DNA of 64,000 bases from Paenirhodobacter ferrireducens (GCF_004022265.1 NZ_SAVB01000010.1:62001-126000); one strand, 5' to 3'; positions 7,732 through 17,082 are shown, numbered from the stretch's first letter. The notes: a model not told the origin generated them from the letters alone. Numbers and translations are program-made.

Positions 7732-8658
7732 ATGAAGAAACTGCTTGGCGGCCTGATGGCTGCGACGGCGATCACCATCGCCCTGCCGGCCCTTGCCACC
7801 GACATCGTCGTTGTGGCGCATGGTCAGGCAAACGATCCGTTCTGGTCGGTGGTAAAGAACGGCGTGGAATATGCCGCGCAGCGAACGGGGGCGCATGTCG
7901 AGTACCGCTCGCCCGAGACCTTCGACATGGTCGCGATGAGCCAGCTGATCGACGCCGCGGTGAACCAGCATCCCGACGGGCTCGTGGTCTCGATCCCCGA
8001 TGCCGATGCGCTTGGCCCGTCGATCGAGCGCGCGGTGGCCGCCGGCATCCCGGTGATCTCGATCAACGCGGGCTCGGACGTGTCGAAGAAGCTCGGCGCG
8101 CTGCTGCATGTCGGCCAGGACGAGAAGGACGCCGGCATGAAGGCGGGCGAGAAGCTGCGCGAGATGGGCGGCAAGAAGGGCATCTGCATCAACCAGGAGG
8201 TCGGCAACGTCTCGCTCGACCAGCGCTGCGCCGGCTTCGCCGAGGGCTTCGGCGGCAATGTGAAGGTGCTGCCGACCAGCTCCGATCCGACCGAGGTCGA
8301 GGCGAAGGTGCGGGCCGCGCTCGAGGCCGATCCCGAGATCGACACGGTGATGGCGCTCAATGCCTCGGTCGCGGGCGAGCCTGCGGTGGCGGCGGTGAAG
8401 GCGCTTGGCCGAGTGGGCGCGGTCCGGGTCGCGACCTTCGATCTCTCGGCGGGCTTCCTCGAGTCGGTGGCGCAGGGCGATGCGACCTTCGCGATCGACC
8501 AGCAGCAGTTCCTGCAGGGCTATCTGCCGGTCGATTTCCTCGCGCTCTATGCCGAATACGGGCTGATGCCGGGCGGCAACGTGCCCTCGGGTCCCAACCT
8601 GATCACCCAGGACAAGGCGGCGCAGGTCGTCGAGCTGTCGGCCAAGGGCATCCGCTGA
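7732..8658 (+). CDS. Inositol ABC transporter periplasmic binding protein
   Basis: A 308-residue sugar-binding lipocalin-unrelated, type I periplasmic-binding protein with a Sec signal (MKKLLGGLMAATAITIALPALA, cleaved about residue 22). The mature protein begins DIVVVAHGQANDPFWSVVKNG, as in the ribose/inositol-binding family, and VVSIPDADALGPSIERAV is the second strand-helix unit. The ATG at 7732 follows GGGAGGAG. Position between iolG and a permease/ATPase pair shows it delivers inositol, or a close cyclitol, to the importer. It corresponds to IbpA-type proteins described in alphaproteobacteria. Confidence 0.9.
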   Translation: MKKLLGGLMAATAITIALPALATDIVVVAHGQANDPFWSVVKNGVEYAAQRTGAHVEYRSPETFDMVAMSQLIDAAVNQHPDGLVVSIPDADALGPSIERAVAAGIPVISINAGSDVSKKLGALLHVGQDEKDAGMKAGEKLREMGGKKGICINQEVGNVSLDQRCAGFAEGFGGNVKVLPTSSDPTEVEAKVRAALEADPEIDTVMALNASVAGEPAVAAVKALGRVGAVRVATFDLSAGFLESVAQGDATFAIDQQQFLQGYLPVDFLALYAEYGLMPGGNVPSGPNLITQDKAAQVVELSAKGIR

Positions 8659-8671
8659 GCCGCATCCGGAC

Positions 8672-8693
8672 GGGCCGGGGCGCGCCCCGGCCC
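8672..8693 (+). promoter_or_regulatory. Perfect 22-bp GC palindrome after the binding-protein gene
   Basis: The left half GGGCCGGGGCG is exactly complementary to the right half CGCCCCGGCCC. It occupies most of the 61-base gap between the binding-protein and permease genes and lacks a following T-run. Stable hairpins at this place in ABC operons are known to stabilise the upstream mRNA, so that the binding protein is made in excess over the membrane parts. Confidence 0.7.
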
Positions 8694-8719
8694 AGGCCAC
8701 AGCTTGCAGGGAGGACGAA

Positions 8720-9823
8720 ATGCCTGTGGACACCCCATTGACCGACGAGCGGATCCGGACCGAGTCCTGGATCGCGCGGCTGATGAAACGCCCCGAACTC
8801 GGCTCGATCGCCGGGCTGATCCTGGTGACGGTCTTCTTCCTCATCACCGCCAATAGCGCGATGTTCACGCTGTCGGGGATCATGAACTTCCTCAGCCCGG
8901 CGGCGCAGCTCGGCATTCTGGCGATCGGCGCGGCGATGCTGATGATCGGCGGCGAGTTCGACCTGTCGATCGGTTCGATGGTCGCCTTCGCGGGGATGAT
9001 CTTCGGCGCGCTGGTGGTCAATCTGGGGCTGCCGCTGATCGTGGCGATCCCGCTGACGCTCGCTTTCGCGGCGCTGGTCGGCGTGGTGAACGGGCAGCTC
9101 ACCATCCGCACCGGGCTGCCCTCCTTCATCGTCACCCTCGCCTTCCTGTTCATCCTGCGCGGGCTGACCCTTGTCGGGCTGAAGGCGCTCACCGGCGGCT
9201 CGACGCAGCTGCGCGGCCTGCGCGAGGCGACGGCACAGGACATGCTCGCGCCGCTGTTCTCGGGCGAGGCGTTCAAGGGGCTGTTCGCTGCTCTTGCCCG
9301 CTCGGGGGTGATCGACACCTTCCCGAACGGCACCCCGAAGGTGCCGGGTATCCCGGTCGAGATCCTGTGGTTCGTGGGCCTTGCCCTTGCCGCCACCTGG
9401 GTGCTGCTGCGCACCCCGGCGGGGAACTGGGTCTTCGCCTCGGGCGGCGATGCCAATGCCGCGGCGAATGCGGGCGTGCCGGTGCGCAAGGTCAAGACCG
9501 CGCTCTTCATGTTCACCGCCGTCTGTGCCGCGCTGCTGGCGATCATGCAGGTGATGGACGCGGGCTCGACCGATGCGCGGCGCGGCTTCCAGAAGGAATT
9601 CGAGGGCATCATCGCCGCGGTGATCGGGGGCTGTCTGCTGACCGGCGGCTATGGCTCGGCGATCGGCGCCTTCTTCGGCTCGATCATCTTCGGCATGGTG
9701 GTGATCGGCCTGACCTACACGCAGATCGACCAGGACTGGTTCCAGGTCTTCCTCGGCGGGATGCTGCTTCTTGCCGTGGTGTTCAACAACGTGATCCGCA
9801 AGCGCGTGACCGGGGAGCGCTGA
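8720..9823 (+). CDS. Inositol ABC transporter permease
   Basis: A 367-residue integral membrane protein of the RbsC/XylH permease family. It has about ten hydrophobic segments (first near residues 30-48), the family motif GGEFDLSIGSMVAF around residues 77-90, and the C-terminal FEGIIAAVIGGCLLTGGYGSAIGAFFG loop that couples to the ATPase. It is longer than RbsC because of a loop between the middle segments (about residues 165-210). It follows the binding protein and ends one base before the ATPase start, so the complex is encoded as a unit. Confidence 0.9.
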   Translation: MPVDTPLTDERIRTESWIARLMKRPELGSIAGLILVTVFFLITANSAMFTLSGIMNFLSPAAQLGILAIGAAMLMIGGEFDLSIGSMVAFAGMIFGALVVNLGLPLIVAIPLTLAFAALVGVVNGQLTIRTGLPSFIVTLAFLFILRGLTLVGLKALTGGSTQLRGLREATAQDMLAPLFSGEAFKGLFAALARSGVIDTFPNGTPKVPGIPVEILWFVGLALAATWVLLRTPAGNWVFASGGDANAAANAGVPVRKVKTALFMFTAVCAALLAIMQVMDAGSTDARRGFQKEFEGIIAAVIGGCLLTGGYGSAIGAFFGSIIFGMVVIGLTYTQIDQDWFQVFLGGMLLLAVVFNNVIRKRVTGER

Positions 9824-9824
9824 G

Positions 9825-10643
9825 ATGATGCAGGACAGCAAGTTTCATCACGGAGAGGCCGCGACGACGGCCCCGATCATCCGCCTCGAGGAGATCCGCA
9901 AGCACTTCGGCAATGTGATCGCGCTGAACGGTGTCACCTTCGACGTGCGCCCGGGCGAGTGCCATTGCCTTCTGGGCGACAACGGTGCCGGCAAGTCGAC
10001 CTTCATCAAGACGATGTCGGGCGTGCTGAAACCGACCGAGGGGCGGATCCTGATCGACGGCCAGGAAACCAGCTTCAGCGGCCCGCGCGACGCGCAGGAC
10101 GCGGGCATTGCGACGGTGTTCCAGGATCTGGCGATGATCCCGCTGATGTCGGTGACGCGCAACTTCTTCATGGGGCGCGAGCCGACGAAGGGCCGGGGCC
10201 TGTTCAAGCGGTTCGACCATCGCCGCGCGAACGAGATCTGCGTCGAGGAGATGCGCAAGATGGGCATCAACCTGCGCGGCCCCGATCAGGCGGTGGGCAC
10301 GCTTTCGGGCGGCGAGCGGCAGACCGTGGCGATCGCCCGCGCGGTGCATTTCGGTGCGCGCGTGCTGATCCTCGACGAGCCGACCTCGGCACTGGGCGTG
10401 CGGCAGACCTCGAATGTGCTCTCCACCATCGACCGGGTGCGGCGGCAGGGCGTCGGCGTGGTCTTCATCAGCCACAACGTGCGCCATGCGCTGGCGGTGG
10501 GCGACCGCTTCACCGTGCTCAACCGCGGCCAGACACTCGGCACCGCGGTGCGCGGCCAGATCTCGGCGGCCGAACTGCAGGATCTGATGGCCGGCGGGCA
10601 GGAGCTTGCCGAACTCGAGGGCTCGCTCGGCGGCACCATCTGA
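9825..10643 (+). CDS. Inositol ABC transporter ATP-binding protein (single domain)
   Basis: A 272-residue ATPase with Walker A GDNGAGKST, Q-loop VFQDLAM, signature LSGGERQ, Walker B VLILDEPTSALG and switch His in FISHN. It resembles one half of RbsA; most ribose-type importers have two fused nucleotide-binding domains, whereas this one is a single domain and would act as a homodimer, as in the FrcA/inositol subgroup. An ATG at 9828 is an equally possible start. It follows the permease stop by one base. Confidence 0.9.
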   Translation: MMQDSKFHHGEAATTAPIIRLEEIRKHFGNVIALNGVTFDVRPGECHCLLGDNGAGKSTFIKTMSGVLKPTEGRILIDGQETSFSGPRDAQDAGIATVFQDLAMIPLMSVTRNFFMGREPTKGRGLFKRFDHRRANEICVEEMRKMGINLRGPDQAVGTLSGGERQTVAIARAVHFGARVLILDEPTSALGVRQTSNVLSTIDRVRRQGVGVVFISHNVRHALAVGDRFTVLNRGQTLGTAVRGQISAAELQDLMAGGQELAELEGSLGGTI

Positions 10644-10673
10644 CAGCGGCGCTTCCGCCATCGGCGGCATGGC

Positions 10674-10694
10674 CGGCCCCCCTCGGGAGGGCCG
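10674..10694 (+). repeat. Imperfect hairpin between importer genes and iolC
   Basis: CGGCCCCCC pairs with GGAGGGCCG around a TCG loop with one C-A mismatch. It lies in the 122-base gap that separates the transport genes from the enzyme genes. There is no T-run, so mRNA processing or stabilisation is more likely than termination. Confidence 0.4.
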
Positions 10695-10765
10695 CGGGAG
10701 CGCACACCCCAACGCGACCGCGCCCGGCGACAGGGCCGGGCACTCCAGCACGAGGATCAGGACGG

Positions 10766-12682
10766 ATGAAGACCCTTGACGTGATCACCATCGGCCGCGC
10801 CGGTGTCGATCTTTACGGCGCGCAGATCGGCGGGCGGCTCGAGGACATGGGGTCGTTTCGCAAGTATATCGGCGGCTCGCCCACCAACATCGCCTGCGGC
10901 ACGGCGCGGCTCGGCCTGCGCTCGGGGCTGATCACCCGGGTCGGCGACGAGCACATGGGCCGCTTCCTCCGCGAACAGCTGGGCCGCGAGGGCGTCGATC
11001 TGCGCGGCGTGACCACCGACCCCGAGCGGCTGACCGCGCTGGTGCTTCTGGGCATCCGCGACGAGGAGCAATTCCCGCTGATCTTCTACCGCGAGAATTG
11101 CGCCGACATGGCGCTGTGCGAGGCCGACATTGACGAAGCGTTGATCGCCGAGACCCGCTCGGTGGTGGCGACCGGGACGCATCTGAGCCACCCGCGCACC
11201 GAGGCGGCGGTGCTGAAGGCGCTGCGCCTGGCGCGTGAAACCGGCGCGAGGACCGCGCTCGACATCGACTATCGCCCGAACCTGTGGGGCCTGTCGGGCC
11301 ATGGCGACGGCGAGAACCGCTTCATCGAAAGCGCGGCCGTCACCGCGCGGTTGCAGGCGCATCTGGGGCTCTTCGATCTGATCGTCGGCACCGAGGAGGA
11401 ATTCCACATCGCCGGCGGCAGCACCGACACGGTTGCGGCGCTGCGTGCGGCGCGGGCGGTCAGCGCCGCGACGCTGGTGTGCAAGCGCGGCGCGGCCGGC
11501 GCCGTGGCCTTTGCGGGGGAGATCCCCGACAGCCTTGATGACGGCGTCAGCGGCCCGGGCTTCCCGATCGAGGTGTTCAACGTGCTCGGCGCGGGCGATG
11601 GTTTCTTCTCGGGCCTGCTGCGCGGCTGGCTCGAGGGCGAAGACTGGCCGAAGGCGCTTGAATACGCCAATGCCTGCGGCGCGCTTGCGGTCAGCCGGCA
11701 CGGCTGCACGCCGGCCTATCCCTCGCGCGCCGAACTCGATTTCTTCCTCGCGCGCGGCGTGATCCGCCCCGACCTGCGCAACGACGCGGATCTCGAACAG
11801 ATCCACTGGTCGACGAACCGCGCCCGCCGCGGCCTGCCCGACTGGTCCGACATCCGCATCTTCGCCTTCGACCACCGGATGCAGCTTGAGCAGATGGAAG
11901 GCTTCACCCCGGAAAAGGGAGGCGCCTTCAAGGAGTTGTGCCTTCAGGCCGCGCAGCGGGTGCAGGCGGGGCGGCCGGGCTATGGCATCCTGTGCGACGA
12001 CCGCATCGGCCGGCGCGCGCTCCATGCCGCCTCGGGCAGCGGGCTCTGGGTCGGGCGGCCCTGCGAATGGCCGGGCTCGCGGCCGCTGACGCTTGAGCCG
12101 GCCCTTGGCGCCGATTGCGGCGGGCTCGAGGCCTGGGCGCGCGAGGATGTGGTGAAGGTGCTGTGCTTTTGCCACCCGGGCGACGATCCAGCCACCCGCG
12201 CGGCGCAGGAGGCGACGGTGCGGCGCCTGTTCGAGGCCGCGCGGCGCAACGACCTCGAATTCCTGCTCGAGATCATCCCCTCGAAGGTCGGCCCGGTCGA
12301 TGCCGACACCACCCCCACACTGATCCGGCAGTTCTACGCAGCGGGGATCTTTCCCGACTGGTGGAAGCTGGAACCGATGGCGACGCGGGCCGAATGGGCC
12401 AGGGCCTGTGTCGCCATCGAGGAACACGACCCGCACAGCCGCGGCATCGTCGTGCTTGGCCTCGATGCGCCCGAGGCGGAGCTGGCGGCAAGCTTCCGTG
12501 CGGCGGCGGCCTTCCCGCTGGTGCGCGGCTTTGCCGTCGGCCGCACGATCTTCGGCGAGGTGGCGCGCGCCTGGATGACCGGCGCGCTTGGCGATGCGGC
12601 GGCGGTTGAGGAGATGGCGCGCCGTTATGTGCGGCTCGCCGGGCTTTGGGACACGGCCCGCGCGGCCGCGAAGGAGGCATGA
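10766..12682 (+). CDS. iolC: Bifunctional 5-dehydro-2-deoxygluconokinase / DUF2090 protein (IolC fusion)
   Basis: A 638-residue fusion. Residues about 1-320 are a PfkB sugar kinase (IGRAGVDLYG, GGSPTNIACGTARLGL, and the anion-hole motif NVLGAGDGFFSG near residue 277) that phosphorylates 2-deoxy-5-keto-D-gluconate. Residues about 330-625 are a DUF2090 TIM-barrel domain (FAFDHRMQLEQM) thought to act as, or like, the IolJ aldolase on the kinase product. Such fusions are common in proteobacteria. The stop overlaps the iolD region. Joining kinase and aldolase-like domain suggests direct transfer of the unstable phosphosugar. Confidence 0.92.
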   Translation: MKTLDVITIGRAGVDLYGAQIGGRLEDMGSFRKYIGGSPTNIACGTARLGLRSGLITRVGDEHMGRFLREQLGREGVDLRGVTTDPERLTALVLLGIRDEEQFPLIFYRENCADMALCEADIDEALIAETRSVVATGTHLSHPRTEAAVLKALRLARETGARTALDIDYRPNLWGLSGHGDGENRFIESAAVTARLQAHLGLFDLIVGTEEEFHIAGGSTDTVAALRAARAVSAATLVCKRGAAGAVAFAGEIPDSLDDGVSGPGFPIEVFNVLGAGDGFFSGLLRGWLEGEDWPKALEYANACGALAVSRHGCTPAYPSRAELDFFLARGVIRPDLRNDADLEQIHWSTNRARRGLPDWSDIRIFAFDHRMQLEQMEGFTPEKGGAFKELCLQAAQRVQAGRPGYGILCDDRIGRRALHAASGSGLWVGRPCEWPGSRPLTLEPALGADCGGLEAWAREDVVKVLCFCHPGDDPATRAAQEATVRRLFEAARRNDLEFLLEIIPSKVGPVDADTTPTLIRQFYAAGIFPDWWKLEPMATRAEWARACVAIEEHDPHSRGIVVLGLDAPEAELAASFRAAAAFPLVRGFAVGRTIFGEVARAWMTGALGDAAAVEEMARRYVRLAGLWDTARAAAKEA

Positions 12683-12684
12683 CG

Positions 12685-14517
12685 ATGGAGACGATCCGGC
12701 TGACGGCGGCGCAGGCGATGGTGCGCTGGCTTGCCGCGCAGATGACCGAGGAGGGCGAGCGCTTCCTCGAGGGGATCTGGGCGATCTTCGGCCATGGCAA
12801 TGTGGCAGGTCTGGGCGCGGCGCTGCACGAGGCGGGCGACACCTTCCCGACCTGGCGCGGCCAGAACGAGCAGACGATGGCCCATGCCGCGATCGCCTTC
12901 GCCAAGGGCCATGCGCGGCGGCGGGCGATGGCGGTGACCTCGTCGATCGGGCCGGGGGCGACGAACATGGTGACGGCGGCGGCGCTCGCGCATGTGAACC
13001 GGCTGCCGCTGTTGCTGATCCCGGGCGATGTCTTCGCCGGGCGCCGGCCCGATCCGGTGCTGCAGCAGATCGAGGATTTCGGCGACGGCACGGTCTCGGC
13101 CAATGACTGCTTCCGCCCTGTGGTGCGCTATTTCGACCGCATCACCCGGCCCGAACAGCTGCTGAGCGCCCTGCCGCGCGCGTTTGCGGTGATGACCGAC
13201 CCGGCCGACTGCGGCCCGGTGTGCCTGTCCTTCTGTCAGGACGTGCAGGCCGAGGGGTTCGACTGGCCGCGCGAGTTCTTCGTGCCGCGGGTCTGGCGCA
13301 TCCGCCGGCCCGAGCCCGACGCGGCCGAGCTGGCCGAGGTGGCAGCGCTGATCCGCGGCGCAAAGGCGCCGGTGATCGTGGCGGGCGGCGGGGTGATCTA
13401 TTCCGGCGCCGAGGCAATGCTGGCCGAGTTCGCCACCCGCCACGCAATCCCGGTGATCGAGACGCAGGCGGGCAAGTCGGCGCTGGCACAGGCACATCCG
13501 ATGAACCTTGGCGCGGCCGGGGTCGATGGCTCGGCCGCGGCGAATGCGGCGGCGGCGGCGGCCGATCTGGTGCTGGGCATCGGCACCCGGTTTCAGGATT
13601 TCACCACCGGCTCGTGGTCGCTTTTCGCCAATCCCGCCCGGCGGCTGGTCTCGGTGAACGTGCAGGCCCATGACGCGCGCAAGCATGGCGCGGTGCCGCT
13701 GGTCGCCGATGCGCGCGTGGCGCTTGAACGGTTGTCGGCGCAGCTCGATGGCTATCGCGGCACGGTCGACGCGCCGGCGCGGGCCGCCTGGCTTGCCGCG
13801 GTCGATGCCCATTGCGCCGCCCCCGACCCGGACGGCCCGCTGCCGAGCGACGCACAGGTGATCGGCGCGGTGCAGCGCGCGACCGGCCCCGAGGCGATCG
13901 CGATGGGCGCCGCGGGCACCATGCCCGGCGCGCTCAAGCTGCTGTGGCAGCCGTCGCAGGGCGGCTATCACATGGAATACGGTTTCAGCTGCATGGGCTA
14001 CGAGATCGCCGGCGCGATGGGGCTGAAGCTCGCGCGGCCCGAGCGCGAAGTGATCTGCTTCACCGGCGACGGCAGCTACATGATGGCGAATTCGGAACTG
14101 GCGACGGCGGTGATGCGGCGCGTGCCCTTCACCGTGGTGCTGACCGACAACCGCGGTTACGGCTGCATCAACCGGCTGCAGCAGGCCTGCGGCGGGGCCG
14201 CGTTCAACAACCTCTACACGGAGTGCGCGGTCGAGGCACAGCCCGAGATCGACTATGTCGCCCATGCCGCCTCGCTTGGCGCCCATGCCGTCCGCGTCGT
14301 GACCATTGCCGACCTTGAGGCAGAGATCACCGCGGCGCGTGGGCGCGACATCCCCACCGTGATCGTGATCGAGACCAGCGCCACCGAGGGGCCGGGCTTC
14401 GGCGCCGCCGGGCACTGGTGGGACGTGGCCGTGCCCGAGGTCAGCCACCGCCCCGAGATCGCCGCCGCCTATGACCGTTACCTTGCGCAGGCCGCCCGGG
14501 TGCGGCGCGCCAACTGA
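12685..14517 (+). CDS. iolD: 3D-(3,5/4)-trihydroxycyclohexane-1,2-dione hydrolase (IolD)
   Basis: A 610-residue thiamine-diphosphate enzyme that hydrolytically opens the diketone ring in inositol catabolism. N-terminal domain: AIFGHGNVAGLGAALHEAGD and WRGQNEQTMAHAAIAFAKG, with the glutamate that activates TPP. C-terminal TPP-binding motif: GDGSYMMANSE followed by TDNRGYGCINRLQ. An ATG at 12679 overlaps the iolC stop (ATGA), but AAGGAGG at 12671-12677 is only one base before it and seven bases before the ATG at 12685, so the latter is preferred. Confidence 0.93.
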   Translation: METIRLTAAQAMVRWLAAQMTEEGERFLEGIWAIFGHGNVAGLGAALHEAGDTFPTWRGQNEQTMAHAAIAFAKGHARRRAMAVTSSIGPGATNMVTAAALAHVNRLPLLLIPGDVFAGRRPDPVLQQIEDFGDGTVSANDCFRPVVRYFDRITRPEQLLSALPRAFAVMTDPADCGPVCLSFCQDVQAEGFDWPREFFVPRVWRIRRPEPDAAELAEVAALIRGAKAPVIVAGGGVIYSGAEAMLAEFATRHAIPVIETQAGKSALAQAHPMNLGAAGVDGSAAANAAAAAADLVLGIGTRFQDFTTGSWSLFANPARRLVSVNVQAHDARKHGAVPLVADARVALERLSAQLDGYRGTVDAPARAAWLAAVDAHCAAPDPDGPLPSDAQVIGAVQRATGPEAIAMGAAGTMPGALKLLWQPSQGGYHMEYGFSCMGYEIAGAMGLKLARPEREVICFTGDGSYMMANSELATAVMRRVPFTVVLTDNRGYGCINRLQQACGGAAFNNLYTECAVEAQPEIDYVAHAASLGAHAVRVVTIADLEAEITAARGRDIPTVIVIETSATEGPGFGAAGHWWDVAVPEVSHRPEIAAAYDRYLAQAARVRRAN

Positions 14518-14540
14518 CCCCCGCCCGACAGGAGAACCAG

Positions 14541-15443
14541 ATGATCCGCTATGGCACCAACCCCATCGCCTGGGCGAACGACGACGACCGCTCGATCGGC
14601 GCCGAGATCCCGACCGCGCAGATCCTGCACGAGGCCGGCGAAGTGATCGGCTTCGACGGTATCGAGAACGGCCACCGCTGGCCCGAGGACCCGCAGGCGC
14701 TGCGCACGCTGCTGGGCTCCTATGGCCTTGCCTTCATCTCGGGCTGGTATTCGACCGAGCTTCTGACCCGCTCCGTCGAGGCCGAGATCGAAGCGGTGCA
14801 GGGCCATCTTGCGAAGCTGAAGGAAAACGGCTGTGCCGTCTGCATCGTCTGCGAGACCTCGAACGCGGTGCATTCGGACCCGAGCCACCCGGTGAACGAC
14901 CGCCCGCATCTGAGCGCCGACGAGATGCGCGATTTCGGCGCCAAGATCGAGGCCTTCGCGGCCTATCTGGCCGGCGAGGGGATCACCCTCGTCTATCACC
15001 ACCACATGGGCACCGTGGTCGAAAGCCCCGCAGAGATCGACGCCTTCATGGCGGCGACGGGGCCGGCGACGCATCTGCTGTTCGATGCGGGGCACTGTGC
15101 CTTTGGCGGCGGTGTGCCGGCCGAGGTGCTGGCCCGCCACGTCGGCCGGGTGCGCCATTTCCACGCCAAGAACATCCGCCGCGCGATCTGCGACCGGGTC
15201 CGGGCCGAGGATCTGTCCTTCATCGAGGGGGTGCTGGCCGGCGCCTTCACCGTGCCGGGCGACCCCGAGGGCGAGATCGACTTCGTGCCGTTGCTGCGGC
15301 TGCTGGCGCAGGCGGGCTATGACGGCTGGCTGGTGATCGAGGCCGAGCAGGACCCGACGGTCCGCTCGCCGCTCGTCTACCAGTCGATGGGGCTGAAGGC
15401 GCTGAAGGCGGCGGCGCACGAGGCGGGGCTTGATGCCGCCTGA
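14541..15443 (+). CDS. iolE: Myo-inosose-2 dehydratase (IolE)
   Basis: A 300-residue xylose-isomerase-like TIM barrel that dehydrates 2-keto-myo-inositol to the trihydroxycyclohexanedione used by IolD. Diagnostic segments are YGTNPIAWANDD at the N-terminus, GFDGIENGHRWP, YHHHMGTVVES and FDAGHCAFGGG, which supply divalent-metal ligands. AGGAG precedes the ATG at good spacing and the gene lies 23 bases after iolD. Confidence 0.94.
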   Translation: MIRYGTNPIAWANDDDRSIGAEIPTAQILHEAGEVIGFDGIENGHRWPEDPQALRTLLGSYGLAFISGWYSTELLTRSVEAEIEAVQGHLAKLKENGCAVCIVCETSNAVHSDPSHPVNDRPHLSADEMRDFGAKIEAFAAYLAGEGITLVYHHHMGTVVESPAEIDAFMAATGPATHLLFDAGHCAFGGGVPAEVLARHVGRVRHFHAKNIRRAICDRVRAEDLSFIEGVLAGAFTVPGDPEGEIDFVPLLRLLAQAGYDGWLVIEAEQDPTVRSPLVYQSMGLKALKAAAHEAGLDAA

Positions 15444-15471
15444 GGGCGGTGTCGGTGAAAAGGAGAGGATG

Positions 15472-16278
15472 ATGGCGGATCTGCTGCGCAAACCCTTCGG
15501 CACCCATGGCAAGGTGCACGAGATCACCCCGGCCTCGGCCGGCTGGCGCTATGTCGGTTTCTCGCTTTACCGGCTGCGCCCGGGCGAGAGCGCGGCCGAG
15601 GCGACCGGCGCGACCGAGGTGATCCTCGTCCTGGTCGAGGGCCGGGCGCGGATCCATGCCGCCGGGCAGGACTGGGGCGTGCTGGGCGAGCGGATGAATG
15701 TGTTCGAGCGCACGCCGCCGCAGTGCCTTTACGTCCCGAACGGGCAGGACTGGAGCCTTGTCGCCGAGACCGACTGCACCGTCGCGGTCTGCGCCGCGCC
15801 GGGCCGCGGCAACCATCCGGCGCGCCGGATCGGGCCCGGAGGCATCGCGCTCACCGAACGCGGACGCGGCACCAACACCCGCTATGTGCACAACATCGCG
15901 ATGGAGGCTGAGGATTACTGCGACAGCCTGCTGGTGACCGAGGTCTTCACCCCCGCCGGCCACTGGTCCTCCTATCCGAGCCACCGCCACGACGAGGACG
16001 ACTTCCCCCGCATCACCTATCTCGAAGAGACCTATTATCACCGGATCAACCCGGCGCAGGGCTTCGGCATCCAGCGGGTCTATACCGAGGATGGCACGCT
16101 CGACGAGACGATGGCGGTGCAGGACGGCGATGTCGTGCTGGTGCCGCGCGGCCATCACCCCTGCGGCGCGCCCTATGGCTTCGAGATGTATTACCTCAAC
16201 GTCATGGCCGGGCCGCGCCGCAACTGGCGCTTTCAGCCCGACCCGGCGGTGACCTGGATCCTCGACCGCGATGCCTGA
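15472..16278 (+). CDS. iolB: 5-deoxy-glucuronate isomerase (IolB)
   Basis: A 268-residue double-cupin isomerase converting 5-deoxy-D-glucuronate into 2-deoxy-5-keto-D-gluconate. The second cupin holds the metal-binding signature PSHRHDED and YLEETYYHR, followed by GDVVLVPRGHHPCGAPYG, all typical of IolB. ATG codons occur at 15469 and 15472; AAGGAG at 15460-15465 gives better spacing to the second. It starts 28 bases after iolE, so the pathway enzymes iolC-D-E-B form one block. Confidence 0.93.
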   Translation: MADLLRKPFGTHGKVHEITPASAGWRYVGFSLYRLRPGESAAEATGATEVILVLVEGRARIHAAGQDWGVLGERMNVFERTPPQCLYVPNGQDWSLVAETDCTVAVCAAPGRGNHPARRIGPGGIALTERGRGTNTRYVHNIAMEAEDYCDSLLVTEVFTPAGHWSSYPSHRHDEDDFPRITYLEETYYHRINPAQGFGIQRVYTEDGTLDETMAVQDGDVVLVPRGHHPCGAPYGFEMYYLNVMAGPRRNWRFQPDPAVTWILDRDA

Positions 16279-16302
16279 GCGCGGCTTACCGGAGTGACAC
16301 GA

Positions 16303-17082
16303 ATGACCCGACCCTTTCCGCTTGCCGTCTGCGCCGAGATGCTCTGGCCCGACCGCCCGATCGCGTGGCGCGTCGCCCGCCTGACTGAGCGCGGCCTTGG
16401 CGTCGGGCTGTGGAACTGGCCCGACCATGACATCGCCGAACTGGAACGGCTGGGCGCGCGCTACACGATCATGAACGGCTATCTCGAGGGGCGGCTCGCC
16501 GATGCCGAGGGGGCCGAGCGGCTGCTGGCCTCGGCGTGCGAGACGGTGCAGGTGGGCAAGCGGCTGGGCGTGGCGCGGCTGAACCTGCATGGCACGGGGC
16601 TTGGCCCGGGCGGCATTCCGCTGCGCCAAAGCGAGGTCGTCACCGGCGCGATGTGGCTGCGCGCGCGCGACACGCTGATGCGGATCTGCGATCTGGCCGA
16701 GGCCGAGGGTGTGGTCTTCACCCTCGAGAACCTCAACCCGCTCGACCACCCCGGCTGCCCCTTCGGCCGCACCGCGGATGTGCTGGCGCTGGTGTCCTCG
16801 GTCGACCGGCCGCAGCTGCGTATCAACCTCGACCTCTATCACACCCAGCTGGGCGAGGGGGATCTGCTGCGCTGGTGCGGGAAATGCCTGCCCTGGATCG
16901 GCGAGGTGCAGGTCGCCGACAATCCCGGCCGCTGCGAACCTGGCACCGGCGAGATCAACTATCCCGGCGTGGCGCGGGGGCTGTGGGCGATGGGCTATCG
17001 CGGCCCGGTGGGGATGGAGGCCTTCGCCGCGGGCGACAGCGACGCCGCCGTCGACGCCTTCGTCGCGGCCTTCACCCTGTGA
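16303..17082 (+). CDS. Hydroxypyruvate isomerase-like TIM-barrel protein of the inositol operon
   Basis: A 259-residue AP-endonuclease-2/xylose-isomerase-like barrel. It carries NLHGTGLGPGG, FTLENLNPLDHPG, INLDLYHTQLGEGD and VQVADNPGRCEPGTGEINYPG, a pattern like hydroxypyruvate isomerase (Hyi) and the IolI/IolH group of inositol epimerases or isomerases. Its place as last gene of the operon, 24 bases after iolB, points to a cyclitol isomerase role such as interconversion of inososes, but the exact reaction is unproven. The ATG is preferred over a GTG at 16294 because GGAG lies eight bases before it. Its last 11 bases overlap the convergent TetR gene. Confidence 0.8.
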   Translation: MTRPFPLAVCAEMLWPDRPIAWRVARLTERGLGVGLWNWPDHDIAELERLGARYTIMNGYLEGRLADAEGAERLLASACETVQVGKRLGVARLNLHGTGLGPGGIPLRQSEVVTGAMWLRARDTLMRICDLAEAEGVVFTLENLNPLDHPGCPFGRTADVLALVSSVDRPQLRINLDLYHTQLGEGDLLRWCGKCLPWIGEVQVADNPGRCEPGTGEINYPGVARGLWAMGYRGPVGMEAFAAGDSDAAVDAFVAAFTL

